Counted from the first letter of the stretch, positions 33,257 through 43,730 are shown. The stretch: DNA of 64,000 nt from Candidatus Edwardsbacteria bacterium RifOxyA12_full_54_48 (GCA_001777915.1 MFFN01000004.1:62001-126000), one strand, 5' to 3'. Translations and numbers: made by a program. The notes: generated by a model not told the origin, from the letters alone.

Positions 33257-34168
33257 TTATTTTGGCAGACTGTCGTTATTGGTCACAATATAAGGCAGGG
33301 TCCAGATGCCGGCCGAGTATTCGGCAGTGCTGTCACCGAACAGGCTGGAGCCCAGGAGCACATCGATCGCCGCATGCCGCACCACCGGAGCAGTGATCAC
33401 ATCCAGCTTCCAGCAGAGGCTGAATTCAAACCGGCCCTGCCTCAGCATCGGCGCCCTCAGGTGATCCACCACCCCGTTCTCCAGGACCCTCCGGTGCATA
33501 AAAGCCCAGCAGGAATCGGAAGCCTGTTCCAGGCTGGCCCAGACCGTCAGGGTGACCTCCGCCCCCTGGTAGAATATAGGCATCTCCTCCCGCCTCAGCA
33601 CCTGCCCGAACTCCTGCTGTTTGAACATCACCCTGGTCCGCAAACCCAGGTCACCCTCGATCCGGATGCTGTCTATTAAAACTTTATTGGCCGGATCGGC
33701 CGTCTGCACCACCATCGGCGAGGCCCCGTACACCCGCCAGCGGTCATTCCATTTCCTGAACCACACATACCGCAGTCCCCGGTCATCTATCGGCCTGGAG
33801 AAGGTGTCGCACACCCCGTTCTGATTGTTATCTATCACCAGGCGCCCGATAAAATCGGTGGTTATCAGGGCCGTGGCAAAGGTGCGGCTGGAGTCATAAC
33901 TGATGCTGATATAATGCGATCCGTTTTCTATGCGCCGGCGGAAATAGATATCGGATGGAAAACTGTCGCTTTGGGGAGACGGTCCGCTGAAATCGGCCAG
34001 GCCGTCGTCGGCGTAATTTGAGTAATCGGCGTAGCCCGAAGAGGAAATAAGCAGATTGATGGCTTCGTCATCGCTGAGCTCGGGAGAGGCCGGATTTGAC
34101 CTCCCGCATCCCGATTGTACGATAATTGCCAAAGATATGAAAATTAGGGGGCAAATATGCCTTTTCAT
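33257..34168 (-). CDS. Putative lipoprotein, function unknown
   Basis: 303 residues. Signal peptide with lipobox QSGC (Cys about 21), followed by a Ser/Asp-rich, low-complexity segment (YADYSNYADDGLADFSG). Then comes a beta-rich domain with IDNNQNGVCDTF, an EF-hand-like/dockerin-like calcium-loop pattern. No enzyme motif is visible. Likely anchored to a membrane facing the periplasm or surface. GAG lies about 9 bp before ATG 34168. Transcribed divergently from the hsp20 gene; the 322-bp gap between them is described with the HAIR promoter. Confidence 0.7.
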   Translation of the reverse strand: MKRHICPLIFISLAIIVQSGCGRSNPASPELSDDEAINLLISSSGYADYSNYADDGLADFSGPSPQSDSFPSDIYFRRRIENGSHYISISYDSSRTFATALITTDFIGRLVIDNNQNGVCDTFSRPIDDRGLRYVWFRKWNDRWRVYGASPMVVQTADPANKVLIDSIRIEGDLGLRTRVMFKQQEFGQVLRREEMPIFYQGAEVTLTVWASLEQASDSCWAFMHRRVLENGVVDHLRAPMLRQGRFEFSLCWKLDVITAPVVRHAAIDVLLGSSLFGDSTAEYSAGIWTLPYIVTNNDSLPK

Positions 34169-34382
34169 CGCGTTTTCTCGGTTAATATACTGTCATTAGA
34201 GGCATTAAGCTATATATAGGTTTCCAAAAAGTTGCCCTTTCCACAATTACTGATCCAGCCGGATTAAACCTACAACTACTCCCCTATGTCAAATCTTGGG
34301 CTAAACAGTAGGTTATTATTCCATATTTTATCATTATGAATTACAATAAGTTACAGCTAATAAAATTTTCATTGTCAAACCA

Positions 34383-34412
34383 CTTGACAATAAGACACTC
34401 AAGTGTTATATT
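34383..34412 (+). promoter_or_regulatory. hsp20 promoter with overlapping HspR box (HAIR)
   Basis: TTGACA (34384-34389), 17 bp, TATATT (34407-34412) form the promoter. CTTGACA-N7-ACTCAAG (34383-34403) matches the HAIR consensus CTTGAGT-N7-ACTCAAG at 12 of 14 positions and covers the -35 box and spacer. A further perfect dyad ATTGTCAA/TTGACAAT spans 34371-34391. The HspR-like repressor is encoded 0.6 kb downstream. The rest of 34169-34490 shows no gene. Confidence 0.78.
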
Positions 34413-34490
34413 ATACCAATCAGCAAGCAATATTTGATCCCTGGCTTAAATAATTTCAGGAATAAAATATTATTTTCAAGGAGGTATGAT

Positions 34491-34943
34491 ATGAGACATG
34501 ACCTGAACAAATGGGAGCCGGTGTCCGATATCGTTTCCCTTCAGGATGAGATGAACCGCCTTTTCCTGGACTTCTTCGGGCGGACCCCGGGAAGGCGTCT
34601 GGTGGGCGACAGCCTGTGGGCCCCGGTTATGGACATCGAGGAGACCCAGGACGATATCATCGTCAAGGCCGAGATCCCGGGCATGACCAAAGAGGACGTC
34701 AAGATCCAGGTCACCGGCGACATCATCACCATCTCCGGAGAGCGCAAGCGGGAGGAGGAGAACAGGGACAAGACCTACCACCGGATAGAGCGCAGCTACG
34801 GCCAGTTCCAGCGGATGATCACCCTGCCCGGCGAGGTCCAGTCGGCCAAGGCCAAAGCTTCCTACGAGAACGGGGTGTTGACCATCAAGCTGCCCAAATC
34901 CGAGGAGGTCAAGCCCAAGGAGATCTCAATTGACATTAAATGA
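34491..34943 (+). CDS. Small heat-shock protein (Hsp20/alpha-crystallin)
   Basis: 150 residues from ATG 34491, with AAGGAGG 6 bp upstream; a longer in-frame start at 34434 lacks a site. Alpha-crystallin domain from about 38: PVMDIEETQDDIIVKAEIPG, ITISGERKREEENRDKTYH, the A-x-x-x-N-G-V-L/I motif ASYENGVLTIKLPK, and an I-x-I end (ISIDIK). ATP-independent holdase that traps unfolding proteins. First gene of a heat-shock block under a HAIR operator, followed by hspR, htrA and a sigma factor. Confidence 0.95.
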   Translation: MRHDLNKWEPVSDIVSLQDEMNRLFLDFFGRTPGRRLVGDSLWAPVMDIEETQDDIIVKAEIPGMTKEDVKIQVTGDIITISGERKREEENRDKTYHRIERSYGQFQRMITLPGEVQSAKAKASYENGVLTIKLPKSEEVKPKEISIDIK

Positions 34944-34969
34944 CCACTCAAAAGACGCTTAGGATATCC

Positions 34970-34996
34970 GCTCCGGCTGAAAATATCGGCCGGAGC
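34970..34996 (+). terminator. Hairpin between hsp20 and hspR
   Basis: GCTCCGGC / GCCGGAGC arms, 27 bp after the hsp20 stop, with a loose T-rich stretch about 30 bases later. It may partly stop or stabilise the hsp20 transcript. Confidence 0.4.
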
Positions 34997-35047
34997 TGTC
35001 TTGGTATTTATGATGCTGCAATTTTTTTATTAAAAGGCTGACGATCT

Positions 35048-35353
35048 ATGCCCGAACTTCACCCCCAGACCCCCCTGTATTCCATCAGCGTGGCCGCCCG
35101 GCTGGTGGGCCTGCATCAGCAGACCTTAAGGATGTATGAGCGCCTGGGGCTGGTCTCCCCGGCCCGGATCAGCGGCCGCATCAGGCTTTACTCCCAGGCG
35201 GACATCGAGGAGATCGAGTACATAGTATACCTGGTCAGGGTGAAGCGGGTGAATCTGGCCGGGGTCCGCCTGATCCTGGAGATGGTCGAGGATCCCCGGC
35301 AGACCATCGATAATCTGCGGAAGGAACACCAAGCTCCGATAGATGCCGAATGA
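35048..35353 (+). CDS. hspR: HspR-like MerR-family repressor
   Basis: 101 residues. MerR-type winged helix with LYSISVAARLVGLHQQTLRMYERLGLV and the arm region SGRIRLYSQADIEEIEYI; the order, size and lack of an effector domain match HspR. HspR binds HAIR sites, with DnaK as co-repressor, and shuts off heat-shock genes. A near-consensus HAIR box lies upstream of hsp20 in the same orientation, so hsp20-hspR would be autoregulated. No HAIR box is seen immediately upstream of this gene. The start ATG 35048 has only a weak AAGG site. Confidence 0.88.
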   Translation: MPELHPQTPLYSISVAARLVGLHQQTLRMYERLGLVSPARISGRIRLYSQADIEEIEYIVYLVRVKRVNLAGVRLILEMVEDPRQTIDNLRKEHQAPIDAE

Positions 35354-35382
35354 TCTTATTATAATTTATAAGGAGACCTGAA

Positions 35383-36873
35383 ATGTCTGGCAGATCGAGA
35401 AAATTTCCCGCCTTTGAGCAGAGGACGGTCATGGCCGGGATCATCGGGCTGATAGCCGGCTTGATACTGTCCTCCGGGCTTAACTGGACCGCCTGTTCCC
35501 GGGCGGAGAACCCCAACCCGGCGGTGAATGCCGAATATAAGAGCCCCTTTGTGGCGGTGGCCAAAATGGTCGGACCGGCGGTGGTCAACATCCAGTCCAG
35601 GAAATACATCGAGCGGCCCGGCTACAGTTTCCAGGGGCCGTTCGAGGATCTCTTCCGGGAATTCTTCGGCGAGATCCCCCAGCGCGAACCACAGAAACAG
35701 AAGGTGGAGGGCCAGGGCTCCGGCTTCATCATCGATAAAAAGGGGCTGATCCTGACCAACAACCATGTGGTGGCCGGGGGCGGCGAGTTGACGGTGAAGC
35801 TCTCCGACAGCCGGGAATTCCGGGCCGAGGTGGTGGGCACCGACCCCCGCACCGACGTCGCGGTCATCCGGCTGAAGGGTCTCAAGACCGACCTGCCGGA
35901 TGCCGAAGTGGCCCTTCTGGGCAACTCCGACGATATCGAGGTGGGCGATTATGCCATTGCCATCGGCAACCCCTTCGGACTGGAGCGCACCGTAACCCAG
36001 GGGATCGTCTCCTTCAAGGGGCGCAGCGGCCTGCCCATCGCCGGCGGGGGGCCGCTGTACCAGGACTTCATCCAGACCGACGCCTCCATCAACTTCGGGA
36101 ATTCCGGAGGTCCGTTGACCGATATCAGGGGGCAGGTCATCGGCATCAATACTGCCATCAACCCGGCCGGCCAGGGGATCGGCTTTGCCATCCCCATCAA
36201 CCTGGCCAAGAATGTGGCCGACCAGCTGATCTCCACCGGCAGGGTGGTGCGGGGCTACCTGGGAGTGCTGCCCCAGGAGCTGACGGCCGATCTGGCCGAA
36301 GGTTTGGGCCTGAAGAGCGCCAGCGGTGTGTTGGTAGCCAAGGTGGAGGACGGCACCCCGGCCGACAAGGCCGGGCTGAAGGACCAGGATGTGATAGTAA
36401 GATTCAACGACCAGGAGACCCCCAACGTGGCCAAATTCCGCCAGGTGGTGGCCGATGCTAAAGTGGGAGCCCGGGTCAAGATGGTGATCTTCCGCAATAA
36501 AAAGGAAAAGACCATCACCGCACAGATCGGCGAGATGCCCGGCGAGGAGGTGGCCCAGGCCGGCCAGGAGAAGCCGGATAAACCATGGTTGGGGATCAAG
36601 GAAGTTATCTCGATTTCATCCGAAGAGGCAAAGGCTGCCGGCATCAAAGACAAGGAGGGCGTGGTTGTCAAAAGCATCGAAAGCGGCTCGGCGGCTGATG
36701 CTGCCGGTCTGCGGGCCGGGGACATCATCAAAAAGATCGACGGACAGACGGTAAAGACTGTCGCGGATTATTCTCAGGCCCTGGGTAGCAAGCGCCAGGA
36801 AAGCCGTCCAGTGGTATTTTTGATCAAGCGCGGAGAGGCTTTGCGATTTTTTGCCGTCAGGCCGGGAAAATAG
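35383..36873 (+). CDS. htrA: HtrA/DegP-family serine protease with two PDZ domains
   Basis: 496 residues. N-terminal transmembrane or signal segment (VMAGIIGLIAGLILSSGL), then the chymotrypsin-like protease domain with His (TNNHVV), Asp (RTDVAVIRL) and Ser (NFGNSGGP). PDZ1 is about 300-385 (GYLGVLPQEL, GTPADKAGLKDQD) and PDZ2 about 405-495 (AADAAGLRAGDIIKKIDG). Periplasmic quality-control protease/chaperone. AAGGAG precedes ATG 35383. It follows hspR by 29 bp, so it probably shares heat-shock control. Confidence 0.96.
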   Translation: MSGRSRKFPAFEQRTVMAGIIGLIAGLILSSGLNWTACSRAENPNPAVNAEYKSPFVAVAKMVGPAVVNIQSRKYIERPGYSFQGPFEDLFREFFGEIPQREPQKQKVEGQGSGFIIDKKGLILTNNHVVAGGGELTVKLSDSREFRAEVVGTDPRTDVAVIRLKGLKTDLPDAEVALLGNSDDIEVGDYAIAIGNPFGLERTVTQGIVSFKGRSGLPIAGGGPLYQDFIQTDASINFGNSGGPLTDIRGQVIGINTAINPAGQGIGFAIPINLAKNVADQLISTGRVVRGYLGVLPQELTADLAEGLGLKSASGVLVAKVEDGTPADKAGLKDQDVIVRFNDQETPNVAKFRQVVADAKVGARVKMVIFRNKKEKTITAQIGEMPGEEVAQAGQEKPDKPWLGIKEVISISSEEAKAAGIKDKEGVVVKSIESGSAADAAGLRAGDIIKKIDGQTVKTVADYSQALGSKRQESRPVVFLIKRGEALRFFAVRPGK

Positions 36874-36901
36874 CTGTTTTTTTAAGAAAGCGAATTGATA
36901 T

Positions 36902-37762
36902 ATGAGTTATCGGGAAATTGCCTATAATGACGATCCGTCGCTGGATATCTACCTCAAGGAGATCAGCCGGGTCCCCCTGCTGTCGCCGGACCAGGAGCTG
37001 GCCCTGGCCCAGCAGGCCAAGGCGGGCATCAAGGCCGCCATCGACCGGCTGACCGAGAGCAATCTGCGCTTCGTGGTGTCCACCGCCAAGGAATTCCAGG
37101 GCCGGGGGCTTTCCCTGGCCGACCTCATCAACGAAGGCAATGTGGGGCTGATGAAGGCGGTCCAGCGGTTCGAGCCGTCCCGGGGATATCGTTTCAACAC
37201 CTATGCCGTGTGGTGGATCAGGCAGGCCATGCTGAAGGCCATCGCCGAACAGACCCGGACCATCCGGCTGCCCATGAACCGCATTGAGAAGCTGACCCGG
37301 CTGAACCGGGCCATCGAGGAGATAAAGAGCGACCCCGGCTACAACGGCGCCCCGCCCACCGTCAAGCAGATATCCAAAAAGGCCAGGATCCCGGTGGAGG
37401 AGATCCGCGATCTGCTGGGTTACAGCGCCAACCAGGTCTCCCTGGATGCCCCGTTGTCGGAGGACGGCGAGACCAGTCTTTCGGAGATAGTGGAGCATCC
37501 CCGCTTCAGATCACCCGAGGAAACGTTGAAGAGCAAGACCATGGACAGCGACATCAAGCAGGCCTTTTCGGTGCTGACCCCGCGGGAGGTCAGGGTGCTG
37601 AAGCTTTATTACGGACTGGACGATAACGACCATGGAACGCTGGACTCCATTGGGCAGAAGATGAACATCTCCCGGGAACGGGTGCGGCAATTGAGGGATC
37701 GGGCACTACGGAAGATCAAACTGGCCACCGAGGGCGGCCGGCTGAAGGCCTATCTGAGCTGA
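36902..37762 (+). CDS. RpoD-family sigma factor (short, SigA/RpoS-like)
   Basis: 286 residues. Region 1.2 (DPSLDIYLKEISRVPLLSPDQE), region 2 with core-binding and -10 recognition helices (NLRFVVSTAKEFQGRGLSLADLINEGNVGLMKAV, RFNTYAVWWIRQAM), region 3, and region 4 HTH (TLDSIGQKMNISRERVRQLRDRALRKI). It lacks the long acidic N-terminus of primary sigma factors, so it may be an alternative group 2 factor or a short primary one. It sits 28 bp after htrA at the end of the heat-shock block and is closed by a strong terminator. It could widen the heat response; this is inference. Confidence 0.92.
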   Translation: MSYREIAYNDDPSLDIYLKEISRVPLLSPDQELALAQQAKAGIKAAIDRLTESNLRFVVSTAKEFQGRGLSLADLINEGNVGLMKAVQRFEPSRGYRFNTYAVWWIRQAMLKAIAEQTRTIRLPMNRIEKLTRLNRAIEEIKSDPGYNGAPPTVKQISKKARIPVEEIRDLLGYSANQVSLDAPLSEDGETSLSEIVEHPRFRSPEETLKSKTMDSDIKQAFSVLTPREVRVLKLYYGLDDNDHGTLDSIGQKMNISRERVRQLRDRALRKIKLATEGGRLKAYLS

Positions 37763-37776
37763 ATTCAGGCAATGAT

Positions 37777-37807
37777 AAAAGGGGGCGTCGTTTGACGCCC
37801 CCTTTTT
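37777..37807 (+). terminator. Terminator of the heat-shock/sigma block
   Basis: AAAAGGGGGCGTC-GTTT-GACGCCCCCTTTTT, a 13-bp perfect stem and T5, 14 bp after the sigma gene. Works in both directions, since the minus-strand gene at 37841 also ends here. Confidence 0.93.
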
Positions 37808-37840
37808 ACTGTCCCAGGATATTTCCGTCTGAAGTTCTTT

Positions 37841-38458
37841 TTATCCGAAAAGCCTGACCATATAAATTATGATTATCACCAGCAGCACCATGCAGGTGGT
37901 CTGGATGCTGCGGCGGTCGGAGCGGAAACCGGCTTTGAAATCACCCCTCTCCGGGTAAGGTTTGGGATAAGGGGTCAGACGGGGCAGCCAGCGGGGCACC
38001 GCTTTATAATATTCATCATAGACCTCCCCCAGGCTCCGGCGGATGGTGTCCTCCTCCACCGCCACGATGAAGCCATATTGTAGGGCGAAGGCTATTATGA
38101 ATACAGGCAGGAGCCAGGGGATGGCGACGGCCTCCGAGATCATCAGGGACCACTTGGACGGCCAGGCCGCCAGGCAGACCCCCAGGCTCAGCAGGAGATT
38201 GCCGACATAGAGCGGATTGCGGACATAAGAGAACGGGCCGCCGGTGATCAGATTGCCCACCCCCGGCTCCAGGGTCCGGGTGGCCCCTCCGGCGTAGGAC
38301 ACCGCCCAGATGCGGGTCAGCTCTCCGGCCAGGGCCACCAGTAGGCCCAAAGAGATGGACCATAAGGTCGGCTTGGCCAGGACCAAAGTTGCCAGCAGCA
38401 GCGGTATCGGGGTGTAGCTGCGCCATTTGAAGAACAGGTTGCCCAAGGTTGTTTTCAC
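37841..38458 (-). CDS. Isoprenylcysteine/phospholipid methyltransferase-like membrane protein
   Basis: 205 residues from GTG 38458, which has GGAG 7 bp upstream; an ATG at 38506 in frame lacks one. Four to five membrane helices. The cytoplasmic SAM-binding signature of ICMT/PEMT proteins is visible: TGGPFSYVRNPLYVGNLL, then EEDTIRRSLGEVYDEYYKAVPRWLP. The C-terminus adds an extra helix (CMVLLVIIIIYMVRLF). Substrate unknown; probably a membrane lipid or small thiol/quinone-type acceptor. Stands alone. Confidence 0.82.
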   Translation of the reverse strand: MKTTLGNLFFKWRSYTPIPLLLATLVLAKPTLWSISLGLLVALAGELTRIWAVSYAGGATRTLEPGVGNLITGGPFSYVRNPLYVGNLLLSLGVCLAAWPSKWSLMISEAVAIPWLLPVFIIAFALQYGFIVAVEEDTIRRSLGEVYDEYYKAVPRWLPRLTPYPKPYPERGDFKAGFRSDRRSIQTTCMVLLVIIIIYMVRLFG

Positions 38459-38509
38459 TTTAGGTCTCCGATTTTTAATTATTACTTCGGCAAATAAATA
38501 GCGCAATGT

Positions 38510-38565
38510 GTCATTCTCGCGAATGCGGGAATCCAGGCCTGGATGCCCGTTTTCACGGGCATGAC
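38510..38565. repeat. Back-to-back pair of ATTCC-type inverted repeats
   Basis: GTCATTCTCGC...GCGGGAATCC (38510-38534), an AGGCCT centre, then GGATGCCCG...CGGGCATGAC (38541-38565) in the opposite orientation. Together they form a larger near-palindrome. The rest of 38459-38684 shows no gene. Confidence 0.75.
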
Positions 38566-38684
38566 AACAAGGATGTTCAAAAACGGGTAAGGATTATTAA
38601 TCTATTTAATTGCCAGAGTAATATTATATAAACACCCCTGCCTGTCCTGGCGAGCATGTTTTATCAGATCCTATTTCCAGGGTT

Positions 38685-41600
38685 TCAGAGGCTGGCCTCC
38701 AGCACCGCCCCCCGATGTTCCAACTCCTTCATCACCGCCTTTTCGGCGCACCATTCCAGGCGGTTCCTGACATCCCGGAAATCGGTCTGGTCCATGTAGA
38801 TATTGCGGTAGGCGGCCACCGCCCCGCCATAATTGCCGAGGGACTCGTAGCACTGTCCCAGCAGGTAACAAACCTCCATCTGGTAACGGCTGTAGGGATG
38901 CCCCTCCAGGGGAACCTGCCTCAGCAGTTCCATGGCCGTGACCGCTTCCCGGCGTCCCCAGAAGGCCCTGGCCAGGGTAAGCACCCGGCGGTTGGCCAGC
39001 TCTTCGTCCAGCGGTTTGAAATTGAGCAGGTTTATGGCGGCATCGAATTTCTGGATGATTATCAGCTTGTTGGCCAGGTCCAGTTTTCGGAACTGGTCGT
39101 CCGGCGCCTCCTGCAGCGCCTGGTAGGATTTATCGATCTCCACCTGCAGGCGGCGGGAGGCAAAGCGACGCAGGGCGCTGAAGACCTCGTTGGCGTCGGA
39201 CATCATCCCCCGGACCTGGTCCATGGCCTCATCGGCCTTGGCCTCATCCCTCAGGGCCAGATGGGTCTCGGCCAGGAAGAAAAGGATCCTCATCCGGCGT
39301 TCGGGATCGGTCATCCTTCCGGAGGCCTGGGATAGCATGTCGCGGGCTTGGATGAATTTGCCCAGCTCAAAATAGATGGTCCCCAGCGCTTCGTAGATCT
39401 CCGGCAGCTGGGGATTGGCCGGCAGCATCTTCTCTATCTCCGCCGCCGCGGTGGGCCGGAAGGCATTGTCCAGCTCGCAGGCCCTCATATACCCGGCCAC
39501 CGCCTCGGGCAGCCGTCCCTGGTCGGCCAGGATCCGGGAGCTCAAAATGACCGCCAGCACCAGGCCGGGATCGAGGGAGACCATCTCCTCCAGCTGGGCT
39601 AATATCTTGGCCCGCTCATTTCCATCGGCCTTATATATCGCTTGGTATTCCCGGACCTCGGCCTCGGGCTGGTTATTTTTGCGGTGAAGTTCGGCCAGCA
39701 GATATCTGGCCTCCAGCAGATCCGGCTTTTCCGCGATGATGGCCTGCAGCTCATGGCCCACCGCCTCCGCCAGGCTCTGGTCCCCGGCCAGGGCGCTTTT
39801 TAGAAGCTCAATGCTCTGCTGATAATTGGCCCGCAGGCGGTATATCCTGGCCAGCAGGACCTGATTGGACAGGTTCCGGGGATCCTTCTCCTGGGATATG
39901 CGCAGCAGGCTGATGGCCTGTTCATAAAGATCGGGGTCGGCACTTACCGCCGATTCTATCAGCTGGCCGGCCTGGTCGATATCCCCGTTGACGATGTAGG
40001 CCCGGGCCAAGGCCAGGCTGATCCGGAAGTTTTCCGGGTTGGCCGACAGCAATTTTCGGTAAAGCGCCTCGGCCCCGGCAAAATTATCCGGGGCGATGTC
40101 CATCAGCTGGCTTAGCGCGGCCAGCGAGGCATCGGTATTCTTCAGGACGATATCCATCCGGGCCTCGGCCAGCAGGGCTTTGGCATTGGCCGGCTCCAGC
40201 TTCTGGATGCTTCTGAGGTCGGCGGCGATGTTCTCGGCCAGCCGGGGATCCTTCTCGCCCGCCAGCATCAATTCATCGATGGCCGGGTCGAATATCCGCT
40301 GATGCATCAGGACCCTGGCCAGAGCGTAATGCCCGGCCAGGCTGGTGACATCTATCTCCAGCAGGCGTTTCAATGATCCGGCCGCCTCGACCGACAGGGC
40401 GCCATCCAGCTCCGAGGCCTTCATCAGGCTGCCGGCCGCCTTGGTCAGTTCGCCCCTTTCCAGGGATATCTGCCCCAGCCGCAGGTATGCCCCGGCTCCG
40501 CTTTGGTCCGGCCAGCGAGAGACTATCTGCTCGGCTTTTTGGAAGGCCCGGTCCAGCAGTTTCTCCTGATATAGCAGTTCCAGCTGCAGCATCTGCAATT
40601 CGACATTGTCGGGGCTCTTCGCCAGCAGCTGGTTTAATTTTTCGGTGACCTTGGCCACCATGGTCTTGTCGTAGCGGATGGCCGACAGCAGGGCCGAGGC
40701 CATGTCCTCCATTTTCCCGTCGTCCTGATAGCTTTCGGCCAGGGCCAGCTGCAGGTGAGCCGCCTGGGGATGTTTCCGGGAGATCTCCTCCAAGGCTTTT
40801 TTGGCCGGCCGGGAAGTCCTCTCGTCCCTGGCCAGTTGTAACAGCAACTCGGCCGACCTTTGATGCTGTCCGGCCTCGGCCAGGGCCGCCGCTTTCACAA
40901 AATCTATGGCCGGGTGGGATTGTCCCGATCCCTCCAGTTGGGAGCAGATGTCGATCAAGGCGGAATTAAAATCCTGGCCGTCCAGGTAGGAGGCTCTTTC
41001 CAGGATGGGCAGATATTCGGCCCAGCTGTCCGGATGGCGCTTGGCCAGCTCCGCTCCGAACAGGGCGCTTTCCTTGAAGCGCGTTCCTTTCACCAGAATA
41101 TCCAGCAAGGCGATCATTGGTGCCATATCCGAGGGATCCTGGGCCACCATCTTCTGCAGGCCGGCCAGGGCCTTTTCCTGGGGCTCCTTTCCCAGCCCGG
41201 CCAGATAGCGGTAGACCGGTATGGCTTTGGCCCGGTCCTGCCGTATCAGGTAGCATTCCGCCAGGTAATTCAGGGCCTCTGGCTGGTCAAGGCCGGATTT
41301 CAGGATGGCGTCCAGTTTTTCCAGTGCCAGGTCCACCAGAGAGATGTCCTGGTCGACTATTTCATGTATGGCGCTAATGGCCTGGCCGTTCTGTTTGGCC
41401 GATATATAGGCATCGATGATCTTGGTGGCCGCCTCGAAATTTCCGGGGGACCTCTCCATGATCTTCCTATAGCGGCCCAGTATCTCCTCCAGCCGCTGGG
41501 GTTCCAGCTCGGCCACCCTGGCATACCCGGCCATGGCCAGATCCAGTTTGTCTGAATCGAGCGACAGGTCCCCCAACAGCATATGGGCTCCGGCCATTCC

Positions 41601-42533
41601 GGGATCCAGTTTGACGATCTCCCGCAGGGTGTTTATCCAGTTATCGACGTGCTGGCGGTCCAATGAAGCCAGTTTGCTGATCTGGGCAAAGGCTTTGGCG
41701 GCGTCCTGCTTTTGAAGATGGAGCCGGAGCGACAGGGACAGCATCTCGATATTGTCGGGATCTTGCTGGGAGAAACCCTCCAGCTTGTCGATCACCCGGT
41801 CGGCCGCCCCGCTTTTGGCCGCTTCGACATACAACTCCAATGCCCGTTCCTTCTTGTCCAGCGACAGCAGGATGTCCCCGTGCTTGAGCATGGTATCGGT
41901 GTCCCCGGGATGATAGGAGGCCAGCTTGGCCGCCGCGGCCATCACGTTGTTCCCCTCGTCCTGGGATCGGACCAGAATATTCTCCAGGATCTCCATGGCC
42001 TGGGATATCTGGCCCCGGCGCTCGGTAAGCAGGGCGGTCCCGTAATAGGTGGTCATTTCGCGGGCCACCGTCCCGGCCGGCTTGGCCGGCCCCTGATAAT
42101 GATCCAATGATTCCTTCAGCTTGTTGTATCGGGCGTACATCACGTCCACATCGTGGCTGCCCAATTCCTTGACCAGCTTCACCGCTGCATCGAAATTCCT
42201 TTTCCCCAGGTTCATCTCGAAGGCCAGATCGCCCATCTCCGGCAGCTGGCCGTCGGAGAAGAAGAACCTCTCGGCCAGCTCCATGATCTCCCCGCTGCGG
42301 CTGGGCACCAGGGTCACCGCATTCTTCAGGGCCATCACCGCATCCCGGCCCTTTTTGTCGGCCAGCTGGGCGGAGGCCAGGGCCAGCAGCAGTTCGTAAT
42401 CCTCGGCGCTGTTCTTCAGGCCCGAAGCCAACAGTTCGGCGGCCTTGGAATGCTTGCCCTCGCTCCTCAGCTTCTCGGATTTCTGCAGGATCTGGTCCTT
42501 GGTAAGTAGGAAAAAATCGGCTAATGGGGACAT
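38685..42533 (-). CDS. Giant TPR protein (1282 residues)
   Basis: Start ATG 42533 follows AAGGAG by 6-7 bp; a longer frame reaching 42611 has no site. The whole length is helical tetratricopeptide repeats (30 or more by eye) of about 34 residues: patterns such as AGAYLRLGQISLERGELTKAAGSLMKASELD, without signal peptide, membrane helix or enzymatic domain. The N-terminal MSPLADFFLLTKDQILQKSEKL may be a docking segment. Such superhelices scaffold large assemblies or gliding/secretion machines; partner unknown. It has its own promoter and is divergent from moxR. Confidence 0.88.
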   Translation of the reverse strand: MSPLADFFLLTKDQILQKSEKLRSEGKHSKAAELLASGLKNSAEDYELLLALASAQLADKKGRDAVMALKNAVTLVPSRSGEIMELAERFFFSDGQLPEMGDLAFEMNLGKRNFDAAVKLVKELGSHDVDVMYARYNKLKESLDHYQGPAKPAGTVAREMTTYYGTALLTERRGQISQAMEILENILVRSQDEGNNVMAAAAKLASYHPGDTDTMLKHGDILLSLDKKERALELYVEAAKSGAADRVIDKLEGFSQQDPDNIEMLSLSLRLHLQKQDAAKAFAQISKLASLDRQHVDNWINTLREIVKLDPGMAGAHMLLGDLSLDSDKLDLAMAGYARVAELEPQRLEEILGRYRKIMERSPGNFEAATKIIDAYISAKQNGQAISAIHEIVDQDISLVDLALEKLDAILKSGLDQPEALNYLAECYLIRQDRAKAIPVYRYLAGLGKEPQEKALAGLQKMVAQDPSDMAPMIALLDILVKGTRFKESALFGAELAKRHPDSWAEYLPILERASYLDGQDFNSALIDICSQLEGSGQSHPAIDFVKAAALAEAGQHQRSAELLLQLARDERTSRPAKKALEEISRKHPQAAHLQLALAESYQDDGKMEDMASALLSAIRYDKTMVAKVTEKLNQLLAKSPDNVELQMLQLELLYQEKLLDRAFQKAEQIVSRWPDQSGAGAYLRLGQISLERGELTKAAGSLMKASELDGALSVEAAGSLKRLLEIDVTSLAGHYALARVLMHQRIFDPAIDELMLAGEKDPRLAENIAADLRSIQKLEPANAKALLAEARMDIVLKNTDASLAALSQLMDIAPDNFAGAEALYRKLLSANPENFRISLALARAYIVNGDIDQAGQLIESAVSADPDLYEQAISLLRISQEKDPRNLSNQVLLARIYRLRANYQQSIELLKSALAGDQSLAEAVGHELQAIIAEKPDLLEARYLLAELHRKNNQPEAEVREYQAIYKADGNERAKILAQLEEMVSLDPGLVLAVILSSRILADQGRLPEAVAGYMRACELDNAFRPTAAAEIEKMLPANPQLPEIYEALGTIYFELGKFIQARDMLSQASGRMTDPERRMRILFFLAETHLALRDEAKADEAMDQVRGMMSDANEVFSALRRFASRRLQVEIDKSYQALQEAPDDQFRKLDLANKLIIIQKFDAAINLLNFKPLDEELANRRVLTLARAFWGRREAVTAMELLRQVPLEGHPYSRYQMEVCYLLGQCYESLGNYGGAVAAYRNIYMDQTDFRDVRNRLEWCAEKAVMKELEHRGAVLEASL

Positions 42534-42601
42534 CTCGTGCTCCTTGGGTTTTATGTATCCGCAATAGAAACGATCGCCATAAAAGACCGCCTTAATTTGT
42601 A

Positions 42602-42630
42602 AAATTAACATATCGGGAAAGGGATGTCAA
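42602..42630 (-). promoter_or_regulatory. Promoter of the giant TPR gene
   Basis: Minus strand TTGACA (42630-42625), 17 bp, TAATTT (42607-42602), about 70 bases upstream of the start at 42533. Confidence 0.65.
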
Positions 42631-42686
42631 GAAACAAATATCATTGCCAACGATATTCCCCGGCCCCCTGCCCGGCAAAATTTCCG

Positions 42687-42716
42687 TTGACTTATCCCTC
42701 CCCCATTTGTTAGACT
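42687..42716 (+). promoter_or_regulatory. Candidate moxR promoter
   Basis: TTGACT (42687-42692), 18 bp, TAGACT (42711-42716), 31 bases before the TTG start. Weaker than the other promoters in this window. Confidence 0.5.
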
Positions 42717-42746
42717 AATAGCCAATGATTTTAAGGAGCGCACCCA

Positions 42747-43730
<984 letters not shown>

